DNA of 64,000 bases from Athripsodes cinereus (lineage: Eukaryota; Arthropoda; Insecta; Trichoptera; Leptoceridae), in NCBI GenBank assembly GCA_947579605.1, contig OX388324.1:19785746-19849745 (forward strand). The letters are read 5' to 3'. The notes beneath the pieces are model-generated. The model had not been told where the DNA came from and did no database searches. It was given only the letters and a program-made list of their open reading frames with translations. Position numbers and translations under genes: made by a program. Positions within the stretch are counted from its first letter, which is position 1. Each line of letters begins with the position of its first letter. Positions 48,291 to 60,497 of this stretch are shown here, in pieces.

Positions 48291-48592
48291 TCATGGTCAT
48301 GAGATCTCAACATAATACTTTGTGTAGTTAGTAAAGCGGCTCTTAGTAAAATTTATATTATTTATATAATGTCTAACGCAACAAGTACGTATTAATATTT
48401 GATCCTTTTGATAAAGTGTTAATATTTTCACAGTTTTAAGTAATATTATTAAACTGCGTGCTGCTGTGCCGTCCAAAATGCGGAATAATTTTACGTAAGA
48501 CAAAAGGCACCTAGCCAAACATATAATTTATAATACGTTCAAGACAACGAGGATGTATTAATATTTGTTACTTTTGATAAAGTTGTAAATAT

Positions 48593-50874
48593 ACATACAT
48601 ACATACATACATACCATCACGCCGCTTCCCTTACGGGGTAGGCAGAAAGGATCGAGCGCCACACGCTTCTGTCTTTGCACACATTTCTCGCCTCCGTTAC
48701 ATTCATACAGTTCCTCATGCATGTTCTTCTATTCAATGTATTCCGGACGTGTCCATCCTTAAGGATCTGGTTAGCATGATCTAGCCATTTGATTCTCGGG
48801 CGACCACGTCTCCGAGTACCCTTTCTCAACGATGTCATTTCAACTGCATTTATACTACTTTCATCCTTCTTAAGCCACGTCCAGGTCTCACTTGCATACA
48901 TAATTGTCGGGACTAGGATAGCAGAGTGCACCAACCTTTTAGCTGCAATGGAAATGTTCTTGTTCGCAACTATCGGTCTAAGCGCGCCATTCACCCTGTT
49001 ACCCGCAACCTTTCTCCTTTCAATGTCTTTTTCGCATCTTCCATCTCTTGTAAATAGACTACCTAGATACACACATTCATCCACTTGTTCTAACATTTCA
49101 TCACCAATCTTTACCTGGCATTCAGTCCTCTCTTTCTGTCTCTCAAAAACCATGACTTTCGTTTTCTTTGCATTCATCATCAGTCCATTACTTGCACAAT
49201 TTTCGTACACACATGACATCATTTTCTGTAGATCGTTCTCATTCTCAGCCATCAATACTAAATCATTAGCAAATATTAACGCTTGTACATTCATCCCATT
49301 CAAATCAATACCTACATTCATCTCTTTCAGTGGCCTAATACAATGATCGATGTATAAGTTAAACAGCCATGGCGACATGACACACCCTTGCTTTACTCCT
49401 TTAGTCAGAGTGAACCATTCCGAGAGAATGTTGTTCACCCTGACACAGGCAGAGCTTCCCGTATATAAGGATGCTATGGCACGTATTAGCCTGTCATTCA
49501 CCCCACACATCGACAGCACACGCCATAATTTTTCTCGCTCCACTCTGTCATACGCCTTCTCCAAATCAACGAAGGCACAGAACAGCTTTTGATGCTTTTC
49601 AAGAAGCTACTCTGTCACCATTCGAAGAGAGAAGATCTGGTCTACGCATCCTCTTCCATTCTGAAAGGCACCTTGCACATCCCACACATTCGTCTCAGTT
49701 ACTCTTCGCACTCTCTCAATCAGCACTCTTCCATACAGCTTCCCCACCGAACTAAGTAAGCTAATGGCCCGGTAACTCCCGCACTCGAGTCTAGACCCTT
49801 TCCCCTTATATAAAGGGCAGATCACAGCTCTACGCCAGTCATCCGGCGTATAGCCTTCCCTCCAGCACTGATTAAATAGTGTATAGCACCACTCAAGAGT
49901 TCTCCGTCCACTTAGCCCGACAAATTCGGCGGAAATCATATCATACCCAACAGCTTTACCGTTCTTCGCTTTTTTCAGCGCACTCTTGATCTCATCCATA
50001 GTTATTTCCTCTTCCATACTTTCATTTCCATTTTCAAAATACTGGTTTGAACTCCCACTTCCACTTTCATACAGCTGTTCAAACTATTCTTTCCATCTAT
50101 TCACAACTTCATCATCATTCATCAGCATACATCCATCTTCACTTTTAATCACATTCATACTATTCACCTCATTTTTACATCTCTTTCGTTTCACTTCCTT
50201 CCAAAATATTTTCATATTTCCTTTTATACTTTCCGACAGTTTCTTACATTCTGATTCTTCCAATAATTTCTTCTTTTCTTTTATAACTTTCTTCACTTCT
50301 CTTTTACATTCCTTGTATGCTTCTTTAGTACACTCTTTCCTCACCTGATCTAGATTACGTTAAGCTAACATGTCCTTTCACGCATTCTTCTTTCTCACAA
50401 CTGCATCCTTCACCTCTTTATCCCACCACGCGTCTCCTTTCTTTTTGCCAACTACAGCTTCTCCGCAAATATCTTTCGCACAGTCCACTAGCACACGTTT
50501 CATCACATTCCATCTATCATCTACAGTCAAACTATCACTTTCATGTACATCTAATTTCTCTCTTGTTTCTCTTTCATACTTCTCTCTGCACTCCCCGTCA
50601 TTCAACTTTTCGACTCTAATCCTCTTAGTTTTTTGAACTTGATTTATCATAGATCGCCAGCCCGAGAACAAGCATATTCTTGTTACAACAAGAAAATGGT
50701 CTGTTCCCAGCTCAGCACCCCTATAGACCCGGGTATCAGTGGTATTTTTTCGAAGATTAGAGTCGATACATACATAATCAATCAACGATCTCTCATTTCC
50801 TCTCTCCCATGTAAATAAATGAATATCCTTATGTCTAAAAAAGGTATTCGACACAAACAGATCCCATTCTATGC
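48593..50874 (-). mobile_element. LINE family 1, 5'-truncated, 2.3 kb, with 16-bp target duplication
   Basis: Flanked by perfect repeats ataaagttgtaaatat at 48577-48592 and 50875-50890. In minus order: the endonuclease C-terminal half (RSLIDYVCID, GAELGTDHFLVV), a linker, basic helices 50344-50084, RT from 50017 (NGKAVGYDMISAEFV, CGSYRAISLLSSVGKLYGRV, GAFQNGRGCVDQIF), a frameshift near 49600, AYDRVEREKLWRVL, GVKQGCVMSPWLFNLYID, then FANDLVLMAEN where the usual FADD has Asn for the first Asp, then the C-terminal region with an internal deletion at about 48826. Ends in (ATGT)n. Dead by both mutations. Confidence 0.9.
48617..49564 (-). pseudogene. RT C-terminal two-thirds, FAND catalytic box
   Basis: 315 open codons. 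Compared with 46634-47077, about 60 residues are missing between TSLR and KGTRRRGRPR, at a short gagaa(a/g)gg similarity. The plus-strand frames 48789-49346 and others are shadows. Confidence 0.8.
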
Positions 50875-50890
50875 ATAAAGTTGTAAATAT

Positions 50891-51992
50891 TAGCAATTAA
50901 ATTCTACCTTAACACGAATAAAAGTAACGACAGGCTATAAAAAAGTTTTTTTTTTGGGATGAAGGAAGTAATTTTTTGTTTTTTTTTTATTGCGAAATAT
51001 TGAGAATACTTCAATGGAGGATTACAATTTTTTTGAAAATATTAGGATCCATAGGTTTTAAGAAAATCAACTTTAAATTGGCAATGGAAACTCAATTTAC
51101 CACATGAAAACACAAAGTTTAACCTTATGTTTTGTTATGATTTATGATGTATAATTTATTGTAAAGGCATGCATCTTCATTGGTGAATAAAATCATCAGC
51201 GTACGTGAATAAATAAATAAGTATTGCCGCAGAGAGGACGTTTTGTATGATCTTCCACACAGTGTTTGTCTGCCGCGGCAAACCTTTTTTGCTACATTAT
51301 TCTATACAAAGGTGTCAATATAGCTGGTAGACTTATTGTATTTAAGCAATTTCTTCTAGTCAACCAAGTCCTTCATAAACTATTACCCACATTGAGCATA
51401 TAATAAATAATAATAAGACCGCGTCAAATATAATTAAAGCGTGTAATAATAAATAATTTTATTAATGTATTAAACCTACATTTATCATTTTAATTAGATT
51501 TGCCAAATTAGATTAAATATAAATTTATAGGAACCGTTTCATCGTCAAACTACGGTAACCTTTTGTCTCCTTGTGTTCCCTGAGGAATTTACCTACTGCG
51601 CGTATTATTCATTGTGTACCTAAATCGTTTTTACAAAATTATGTCTGTTCGAACTATCTATAATAAGCGATACTCAAAGTGCGAGTAAGGAATAAAGAAA
51701 GAACGAGATAGATGAACATTTGGCCTTGGAAGGAATAACAAGTACTTATTCCTCATACGCTTGGCAACGTTGCGTGATCAAGAAAATATCTGATGGAGAC
51801 ATGCACACAAAACGCAATTTGTTTTTTTTTTCGTATATAGTTTTTATGTGGAATATATAGATACCTATCCATGATTGAAACGTCACTATGAAAATAGTAC
51901 CATCGCAATTCCCTCAGCACCTTATATATTTCATGTGATAGGTTGATCTAGAAAAGTGTCTTAAAAGCACATGAGCTGGATAGTGAGGTTGG

Positions 51993-51995
<3 letters not shown>
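50891..51995. other. AT-rich, no gene seen
   Basis: 51080-51122 contains the inverted catgtggtaaatt word and a TTAA that could mark the right end of the doubtful piggyBac-like element. Otherwise nothing. Confidence 0.4.

Positions 51996-52049
<54 letters not shown>
51996..52049. repeat. (AT)n microsatellite
   Basis: About 26 uninterrupted AT units. Confidence 0.95.
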
Positions 52050-52050
<1 letters not shown>

Positions 52051-52871
52051 TTAATGTGAGATTATATTTATTAATTTAAAAGAAGGAAAAAGTATATTTA
52101 TTCTACTTCATATTGTTATATAAATACGAGAAACAACAAACCAGATTTGTTATTACATAATATTGAAATACAAGTTTTTTTACAACATGATTATTTTCAT
52201 TACGTTCAAACTTTTTTGAAGTTCACATTTTACAGACAAAGAGCTTTGTATTATGAAAACCGCAATATATTGCTGTTTACCTACTTTCGTTTTACTGTCG
52301 TACCCGCACACACACACACATAAAAAAACACCCACACATTAAGCTAAGGTCAAAAACTTTTACATTAGAGAAATAAACTTTATTAGGCTTAGATAAATAG
52401 ATTTAAGAAACAAAATAAATACAATGTGATTTTGTTTTATTTAATACAATTGTGTAACTGTCAAATTGCGAATGTGGTTTTAAACGATTTAGTATCGGTT
52501 ATACGGACTGGGGTATCAGTTAGACTTTCTCTCTCTCTTTTTATTACATGCAAATAGGTACATCTTCAATATTTAGTTATTCCAACCATCTTCTTCTGTT
52601 TTAATGCGATTTTAACCTAACTTCATTAAATAATTCAACATTCAAGTAATTGCAGCCATCAGTACATTTATATGCACATAAATAACAAAATAGTTCGTCT
52701 TAAAGCCACACGAGTAGATAACTCCATTTATCTTATTGATTAAATATTGGTGCTTGTTCGTATCGTTAAATATTTTAAGGACGTCGGAATTAGACCAGAC
52801 AGAGAAAAAAATATTCCCCTCTATACGTAATCTTATCCTTCATGCAGGTTTTTGGCTTAAAAACTTATAAA
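52050..52871. other. AT-rich, no gene seen
   Basis: Contains short (CA)n at 52305-52320 and (CT)n at 52528-52540. Confidence 0.45.
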
Positions 52872-53389
52872 TATCTTCTAAAGTTCCAGAGATATCAGTG
52901 TCATCAGTTTTGTATACAAATTGAATATATCGTTATGTTTTTTGTTATCTTCTAAAGTTCCAGAGATATCAGTGTCATCAGTTTTGTATACAAATTGAAT
53001 ATATCGTTATGTTTTTTGTTATCTTCTAAAGTTCCAGAGATATCAGTGTCATCAGTTTTGTATACAAATTGAATATATCGTTATGTTTTTTGTTATCTTC
53101 TAAAGTTCCAGAGATATCAGTGTCATCAGTTTTGTATACAAATTGAATATATCGTTATGTTTTTTGTTATCTTCTAAAGTTCCAGAGATATCAGTGTCAT
53201 CAGTTTTGTATACAAATTGAATATATCGTTATGTTTTTTGTTATCTTCTAAAGTTCCAGAGATATCAGTGTCATCAGTTTTGTATACAAATTGAATATAT
53301 CGTTATGTTTTTTGTTATCTTCTAAAGTTCCAGAGATATCAGTGTCATCAGTTTTGTATACAAATTGAATATATCGTTATGTTTTTTGT
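52872..53389. repeat. Minisatellite, seven copies of a 74-bp unit
   Basis: Unit starts (tatcttctaaagttccagag) fall at 52872, 52946, 53020, 53094, 53168, 53242 and 53316. Copies look identical apart from the edges. No frame is conserved through the array. Confidence 0.95.
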
Positions 53390-53714
53390 ATCAAAATACA
53401 TCATTTTTATTTCAATGTTAGTGTTGAATATATCAATATCGGCAGTAGTACATAGTAATAGTTAGATTCTGTTTATGAATGAAACTAGTAATTAAAGAAT
53501 AATATTGTTCAAAATATTTGAACCATGGTGTGGCCAGTTTTTAAATATTTTTTCCAAAATATTGGCATTTTTTAGAAGAATAATAATTATGCTTTGTTGC
53601 TTATTTAAATAATAAGGAAGGTACTCTTAGTTTTGTTATGTATTTTTATTGCTTAGGTAATATGCAAGAAATCGCCATGCGAATATAAAATCGTTAGTTT
53701 TATATAATATCACA

Positions 53715-53965
53715 TAACATGCGTAAATACCAACCTAATATGGCGAACACCACCAAATTTGCAGAAAGGAGCTTCAGAGCCGCCGCGCCATCCGTCTGGA
53801 ACAGACTGCCCACAGATCTGAGGGTGAATCAGTCCACAACCACGTTTAGAACCAAGTTGAAAACACTACTGTTCGGGAGAAGTCACGGCGCCCTTGAGAT
53901 GGTCACGGATCATTAAACGGCGCCACATATAAATAGTCCGATTATTATTATTATTATTAAACAAT
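53715..53965 (+). pseudogene. LINE C-terminal tail
   Basis: 65 codons: TTKFAERSFRAAAPSVWNRL, PTDLRVNQSTTTFRTKLKTL, LF. This A-P-x-x-W-N-x-L-P-x-x-L-R … F-K-x-x-L-K-x-x-L-F ending is standard for CR1/L2-type LINEs. Followed by (ATT)n at 53940-53958. Confidence 0.75.
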
Positions 53966-53999
53966 TCACACAGATCAAACTAGTCCCAAACTAAGATAA
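53960..53999 (-). repeat. SINE 3' fragment
   Basis: Complement of the 3' body of the SINE at 12462-12693 (acaattcacac … actagtcccaaactaaga). Confidence 0.6.
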
Positions 54000-54009
54000 T
54001 TATATATCT

Positions 54010-54288
54010 TCTATTATGGATCTTGTAATCTCCGTAATACAGGAGAGACGATGGTCCTGGCTGGGACATGTTTTGAGAATGCCTAATGATAGTTGGCCAA
54101 AAAGAGCACTGTTCTTCCGTCCGCAGGGGTTCCGTCAGCCCGGGCGTCCCTCTTTCACAATACACCAATATTAGAGCGTAAGGAATGTCGTGGAAAGAGG
54201 TGACGCAATTGGCATAGGACGCTCTGAATGGAGGAGGCTGGTTTCTGCCCTGTGCTCCCGAGAGGAGCGTTGAGGGCGATGATGATGA
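54010..54288 (+). pseudogene. 3' fragment of the 56.5-kb LINE family
   Basis: Nearly identical to 57630-57912 (gtaatctccgtaatacagga to the GAT repeat), with a short internal loss after acaataca. Strongly 5'-truncated. Confidence 0.85.
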
Positions 54289-54299
54289 TGATTATTGAT

Positions 54300-55790
54300 A
54301 CACTACGATACATGTTATTTAATATATTTATGTAATGCCAATTATTTATGTATTATGAATTTTATAAATTTTATTTTATTTTATTTATCACTTGTACACG
54401 GCGTGAGCCTTTTACGTACGTTAAACATATAACAAAGAAAAGAAAACAATTTGACAGAAAAAAAATAATAAAAATCGTATTGGTACAAATTTTCAAAAAA
54501 AAACATTAAAATGTAACAAAATTGTAGTAAGTTGAACAAAATAACGATAGTTATTTAATAAAACAATTATATTAAATTAGGATTATATAGAGATTGGATA
54601 ACATTTGATGAATAAAAATAATAAAAGATAAAATGTCATTTACAAATTCAATAAAGAGTATTTTAATTATTTTCTGTACGTTTTGATTCGTCAGTTTTAT
54701 ATTTATTTCTTTTACAAAACCGAGTGACACTAAACTAGTACTATAAAATCGTGGTATTTTGAAGTTAACAAGTTGTCCTTTCGTAAATTGTTAAATTAAG
54801 TGGTGTCCAATAAATTGGACCCGTAGTTACAACAACTGCTTCCACTAGTTGTGCGGCTTCAAGGGTTAACAGCTCTCTAGTTGGATGTTGTTTGTTGCTT
54901 CCATGATTGACTACACTAACTGCCACATTAGTTAACATCACATACATATATGTAATCTTTACATTAATATTTCAGTTCGTTTGTTAATATATCTGCATGG
55001 ATGTATTATTTATAGCTGCTTAAACGAATCAGCTAAAAGGGAGACAAATATCATTATAAATTTAATTCATGAAACTATTGAATCAAATTATTAATTCATT
55101 CTTTTCTGTACATTTATTTATTCTGTACACATACCAATATTTTTATATGTAATAATAATCAAATTTAAAGCCATCATTAATAAGAGGTTGAGTTTATCAC
55201 AAAGATGCGATCTCTTATAACTTATTCTAGCCAGCGGACTGAATGCACCGTAATAAACATACACATAAATTCCTCCTTGTGCCAATAATAAGATAAGTCA
55301 TTCCAGGATAGGTGGCAAACCTTATCGCTGAATTTAAGATGTAAAATGATAATATTTTTATACAAATACCGATTTTAATTTTAATACGAAACTTGAAAAC
55401 TTAACGGGAATGAGTTGAAGACCAGTTCTTCGACGGGTGCTCAAGGAAGAAGTCGGGCTTTATAACTAGTACTAAATATTTTACATCACTACTAACAAGT
55501 GGACACAAACTGTCGTCTTGTAATGAATGGTATATGAAAAAACATATACCTTCTCACCAACGTTGATGTGATAATCGTAATGGTTATTAACATTGTTTGG
55601 TGGCGCTTCTGTCAGCAGACTAACAAGATATTGTGTACACATATTATTATAAGCTTGTCATGTAAAGAGGATAATTGATTTGGGTACAATTAATTAACGA
55701 AACACTGAATGGTGTCACGATATAAAATATATACACCTGATGATGCGTACAAGCATAGGCGAAAACATTAGAATTTAATAGCTAACATAG
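54300..55790. other. AT-rich, no gene; one hammerhead-like word
   Basis: 55290-55340 carries a weak inverted copy of the gatgaggtttgccacccatcc family. 55737-55764 reads CTGATGA-tgcgtacaagcataggc-GAAA. Rest featureless. Confidence 0.4.
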
Positions 55791-55794
55791 TGGC

Positions 55795-56030
55795 TATGTC
55801 GTTAGATCCGGAGTAGAAAGGACGACTAAAGGTATTCTTCAGGGTATACCCGAGGGCAGAAGACCGTTTCGCAGACTATGACATGACCATGATTAAGATT
55901 GTATGATAACATCAACCGAGATCTAGAGAAGCTAAATGCTTTAAACAACTGACAATCCATTGCTGAAGATAAAAAGGTTTGGAGATCAATTGTTTTGGAT
56001 GCAATGGCCCTTCAAGGGCTTCTCAACCAT
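55795..56030 (+). pseudogene. LINE C-terminal remnant
   Basis: Plus strand reads RTTKGILQGIPEGRRPFRRL, then in shifted frames DNINRDLEKLN and SIAEDKKVWRSIVLDAMALQ, GLLNHRK, stop. This is the DRxxWRxIVxxAMxxQGL ending seen in insect LINEs, with frame changes. Confidence 0.65.
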
Positions 56031-56039
56031 CGGAAGTAA

Positions 56040-56495
56040 GAAATTAACTATAGTGGAAATAAGACAGTGTTTAATAGTACTTTTATTTTATATTAATTTA
56101 CTTTAAAACAAAAATGGAATTTCATAGCATAAACACAAAAAAATTCTGAACTATTAAATACATCACTTTAATAATTATGAAAGACACAAATTAATTACTG
56201 GTTGGTCATTAAATCGAACAAAAAAATATATTCTTCATTCTCTTTTACAAATCACAAATTTTGGAACAATAATAAAATTACCTTTTTTGTCGCGGAAGGT
56301 TACATGGAATCAAAATATATTCAGTAGATATGTGCATTGTTATGTAAGTGTAAAGAGCTTTAATAGACAGGTACCGCCTTCATGTACATATATATTAATA
56401 AACTAAGAATGAAAAGGCTTAGAAAATAAGCGAAGTTCTTAAAGCGGTGTATCAAATATCAACATTTGTAATCAAGGAAAGTATTTCAAGTACTT
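56040..56495. other. AT-rich, no gene seen
   Basis: No supported frame or repeat. Confidence 0.45.
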
Positions 56496-56507
56496 AATTT
56501 ACTTTGA

Positions 56508-57915
56508 TTGGAGAAAGCCCGAAAGATTGGAGAAATGGATCCATCGTGACACTTTTCAAGAAGGGAAACCCACTGGAATGCGGAAACTACCGTGGCATCA
56601 CACTACTTAGTGTGCCCGGTAAAGTTCTCTCACAAATCATATTTAGTCGCATTCAAAAACCAGTGTTGGCATCTCTGAGAAAGCAACAATGCGGGTTTGT
56701 GCCTGGCAAGTCCTGTTCGGACGCAATTTTCTGTGCCAGATGCGTACTTCAACAGTCGCAAGAGTTCAACTCACCGCTTGCATGTTGCTTCATTGACTAC
56801 GAAAAAGCTTTTGACAGGCCCCACAGACCAACCATATGGAAAATACTGGCCGCGTATGGCATCCCGCCCAAGGTGGTAACCATGATCAAAGCCCTGCATA
56901 TGGACTCTGAATGTTCTGTCAGAACATCAAGTGGTCCAACTGACACCTTCAGGATCACCACTGGAGTCCGGCAGGGCTGTGTATTGGCACCTTTTATCTT
57001 TGCCATAATTATGGACTACCTGCTCAGAAAATCTATACTGGGCCCTGGCGGTGTGTCTTTATCACAGCGTGAAAACAGTGAGACGTCTGTGGGAGTGCTG
57101 CACGATCTTGAATATGCGGATGATCTAGCCCTTTTTGATACATCTGTGGACGGATTACAGTGCAACGCTAATGCTCTTTATGAAAATTCCTTGCGCCTTG
57201 GCTTTCGTATCAACGCTGGTAAAACGGAGTACATATGTAATAGTACATGCACGAGTACTCACACCCCACTAATGGTTGGTAATTCCCAAATATCTCAGGT
57301 TAGCAAATTCAGGTACCTGGGAGCAACCATAACGCCAGAGGGTGATCTCCGATCGGAATTACCAATCCGCATAGGGGCAGCTAGTGGGGCTTTCAATAAC
57401 ATGAACAAAGTTTGGAAGGCGTCTGGACTCAGCATCAGGACAAAATGTCGCTTGTTCAATGCGTGCATCATCCCAATCCTTCTATATGGCTGTGAGTCTT
57501 GGCACTTAACCAAGGCTCAAGAGCGGAAGATACTAAGCTTTGAAAACAGGTGTCTTAGAAGGATTTTGGATGTCAAATGGTATGAACATGTTACAAATGA
57601 TGCTGTGCGCCGGCGCACCCAGCAGAGACCTGTAATCTCCGTAATACAGGAGAGACGATGGTCCTGGCTGGGACATGTTTTGAGAATGCCTTATGATAGT
57701 TGGCCAAAAAGAGCACTGTTTTTCCGTCCGCAGGGGTTCCGTCGGCCCGGGCGTCCCTCTTTCACAATACACCGTTCCTATGACAACGATATCAGAGCGC
57801 AAGGAATGTCGTGGAAAGAGGTGACGCAATTGGCACTGAGACGCTCTGAATGGAGGAGGCTGGTTTCTGCCCTGTGCTCCCGAGAGGAGCGTTGAGGGCG
57901 ATGATGATGATGATG
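56508..57915 (+). mobile_element. Young LINE insertion, 5'-truncated, RT still open
   Basis: Flanked by perfect 12-bp repeats aatttactttga at 56496-56507 and 57916-57927. It encodes 463 uninterrupted codons to a TGA near 57893 and ends in (GAT)n. RT order: NYRGITLLSVPGKVLSQIIF, QCGFVPGKSCSDAIF, FIDYEKAFDRP, GVRQGCVLAPFIFAIIMDYL, LEYADDLALF (intact YADD near 57118), KFRYLGATITPEGD, LLYGCESWHL, then RRWSWLGHVLRMP and RRPGRPSF. The frame opens at a non-AUG codon created at the insertion junction, and the endonuclease is absent, so it cannot be autonomous. Codon use is less AT-biased than the surroundings. Confidence 0.9.
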
Positions 57916-58045
57916 AATTTACTTTGAGTGTGACAATAATTATTATACTATTAATAGATTTAAAATAAAACACTGTATTACTTTCACTGCGAATAAAATT
58001 AGATTTGGAGGCCTTTCGAGTAGACACCCAGTTTTTATTACAAAC

Positions 58046-58746
58046 TTAATTCAAGGGATGTTTAGAATATTTACTAATTTTTTTATTGTTTAACCTAATT
58101 TGGGTGCAGATGACAAAACCAAACAGAAACCTCGACTGGAGAACCATGTCTACACAATGCAACATTGTGTAGAATCTAATCGGAAGAAGTGAGAAAGGTG
58201 TCCCAACGCTTAAGAATTGGCTCAAGGCTGGCTTAAGTGATCACTTTCGGTGTCCATGGACGAGGTTCACCAATTCCACCATTCTCACTGTCACGATGTA
58301 AGGTCTACCAATCGAGAGACGCTTTATGCAAACCTTAGAAGCGACCATCTTTTTGGGATCTCAAATAGATCGCGATCTCCCGTCTAAATGGCGCCGGAAC
58401 AATTATTAAGTTCAACGAACTAACAGCCGATAAAGTATTGAACTCTATGAGACGGGAGATCGCGATCTATTTGAGATCTGAAAAATGAGATCCCAAAAAG
58501 ATGGTTGCTTCTAAGGTTTGCATAAAGCGTCTCTCGATTGGTGGACCTTAAATCGTGACAGTGAGAATAGTGGAATCGGTGAACGTTGTCCATGGACACC
58601 GAAAGTGATCACTTAAGCCAGCCTAGAGCCAATTCGTAAGCGTTGGGACACCTCTCTCACTTCTTCCGATCAGATTTTACACAATGTTGCATTTTGAAGA
58701 CATGGTTCTCCAATCGAGGTTTCTGATTGGTTTTAATTCAAGGGAT
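58046..58746. mobile_element. Large foldback element with 14-bp flanking repeat
   Basis: Arms from about 58128 (acctcgactggagaaccatg) and ending near 58728 are inverse copies of about 250 bases meeting around 58420. Perfect direct repeats ttaattcaagggat lie at 58046-58059 and 58733-58746. No ORF. Single arms of the family occur at 17930-18120 and 44702-44880. The arms are about 95 percent complementary by eye, suggesting a young copy. Confidence 0.85.
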
Positions 58747-58799
58747 TTATAAATTACCGATGTTTTTCAAATTTCACATATATGGTAATGAAATAATGT

Positions 58800-59080
58800 A
58801 TCTATTCTTCTTCTTCTTGTGCCGCTCCTATCGGAGGTTGGCGACCATCTCTTGATACTCTTCACGCTCCTGGGTCAGTCTGATGAGGGTTGCTGCATCC
58901 GGTATTCCAAACCACTGCCGAAGATTCTTGAGCCATGATGCTCTTTTGCGCCCCAAACCCCGTCTGCCCTCTATCTTACCCTCTACTATAAGCTGCAGAA
59001 GGGCATATTTTTCTCCACGGAATATGTGGCCAAAGTATGCGGCCTTTCGTCTTTTAACAGTGGTCATTAGCTAATGTATC
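58800..59080 (-). pseudogene. LINE C-terminal fragment
   Basis: 79 codons on the minus strand: KAAYFGHIFRGEKYALLQLI, EGKIEGRRGLGRKRASWLKN, LRQWFG, then LIRLTQEREEYQEMVANLR. Same region as 13743-13997 and 60815-61050, better preserved. Confidence 0.75.
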
Positions 59081-59770
59081 TATAGTTCTATAAAATAAAA
59101 TATTCAGGGTGGGTGACATAATTTTATGTGCCTAAGCTAAGCCATCCATTTGTAGGCCTTTTCCAGTCATATTTTAAAACTTTGATCAAATTTTCAGAAA
59201 ATCAAAAGTCTTCGGTAATAACGGATTTTGTGCCTGTTCGATCTTATCATCGTATATATTGCATATTTAAAATTGGATATGTAAATTTATAAACATTCTG
59301 ACGTTTCTAGAAAAAAACTACTTGCAATGGCATTAAATTACCATTTTATAAAGTGATTCTTAGTATAAAATATTTAATATTTTTAGAATAATATCACATG
59401 TCAATCATGAGAGCTCAATGTGTGTTTGCTTATGTGTGATTGGCATACTCGTATACTGTGTATGCGTATAATGTGTTTGTATGATGCTGTGTAAATATTG
59501 TATAACTTCTCTTTAAGTTGTTTATTTGTATGTTACTGATTTGTATATCTGCATATTTTGAATGAATAAATTATTATTATTATCATAATAAAAAGTCTAA
59601 ACAACAATTTTAATACCCTAAAGAATATTAAGTTAAGAGTATGCCTAAAAAAATGTTCGAACATTCCTCATTTTGAATATGTAACGACGATATACATAAT
59701 TATTATTATATATGTATAAATAAATAAATAAAAAATATTATTGATATTTTATGAGAGTTATATCACCAGT
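59081..59770. other. AT-rich, no gene seen
   Basis: Short ATT repeats at 59570-59585. No supported frame. Confidence 0.45.
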
Positions 59771-59772
59771 AG

Positions 59773-59878
59773 TCCTAGACAAATTGCATTTGGCAATCGA
59801 CTACAAACCTACCACAACATTTATGCACATTGTCGAAAAATTTGTTTGTAGTCGATCGCCAAATGCAATTTGTCTAGG
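59773..59878. repeat. Short palindromic MITE
   Basis: Left arm cctagacaaattgcatttgg (59773 on) pairs with the right arm ending at 59878. Arms are about 35 bases with two mismatches, loop about 34 bases. Confidence 0.8.
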
Positions 59879-59884
59879 ATGGGC

Positions 59885-60495
59885 TGATTTTTTATTTACT
59901 TTTTTATAATGCGGGTAGGTACTAGAATTTCAAGTATTTTTGTAATAAAAAGAAAATCGTTTAATACTTTTTAATCAACTTGCATCCCACGATAAAAGAA
60001 CTCCCAATTTTTTAGCAGCACAAAAAAAGTTGACGCGTCCTTTTCTCTGAAAAATATCTACAGGATTTTTAACAACCTTTGTTTTATAATAAAAGTTTTT
60101 TTTTTTCATTTGTATGTTTGTCAAAATAAAAGAAAGACATAAAAAAATATGAAGAAAAGTAATGAATCTATAGCCATACAACAGACTCTCTTCCCGGGAG
60201 CATAGGTGAGAAAACAGACTCATCTATTCAGTGTTTTTGAGCCAATTAAATCATCCCAGGACATAACTAGTGTCCTGATGTCCTTGTCATAAGAACGATT
60301 TATTGTTATAGAAGAACATCCAGGGCGTTAAATCCTTTCTGAATGATTAAAAATTTATGGACTGGTTTACTGGTCCGTACTAAAAATAATGATAAATACT
60401 GCGGCAACTCTGCGTACTAGCCATATCATCGCTACCGTAAATCCTAAAGTTATCTGCGTCTCATGGCATTCAATGCACTGATGAAACAAATTTTC
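59885..60495. other. AT-rich, no gene seen
   Basis: The minus frame 59975-60223 has no domain. Confidence 0.4.
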
Positions 60496-60497
60496 AA

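Noticed and set aside
48789..50636. Plus-strand frames of 60-185 codons
   Set aside because: Antisense shadows of the LINE at 48593-50874; no domain.
52872..53389. CRISPR-like array
   Set aside because: Head-to-tail identical 74-bp units without distinct spacers, in a eukaryotic genome: a minisatellite.
57533..58027. 164-codon minus frame
   Set aside because: Antisense of the LINE C-terminal region plus its GAT tail.
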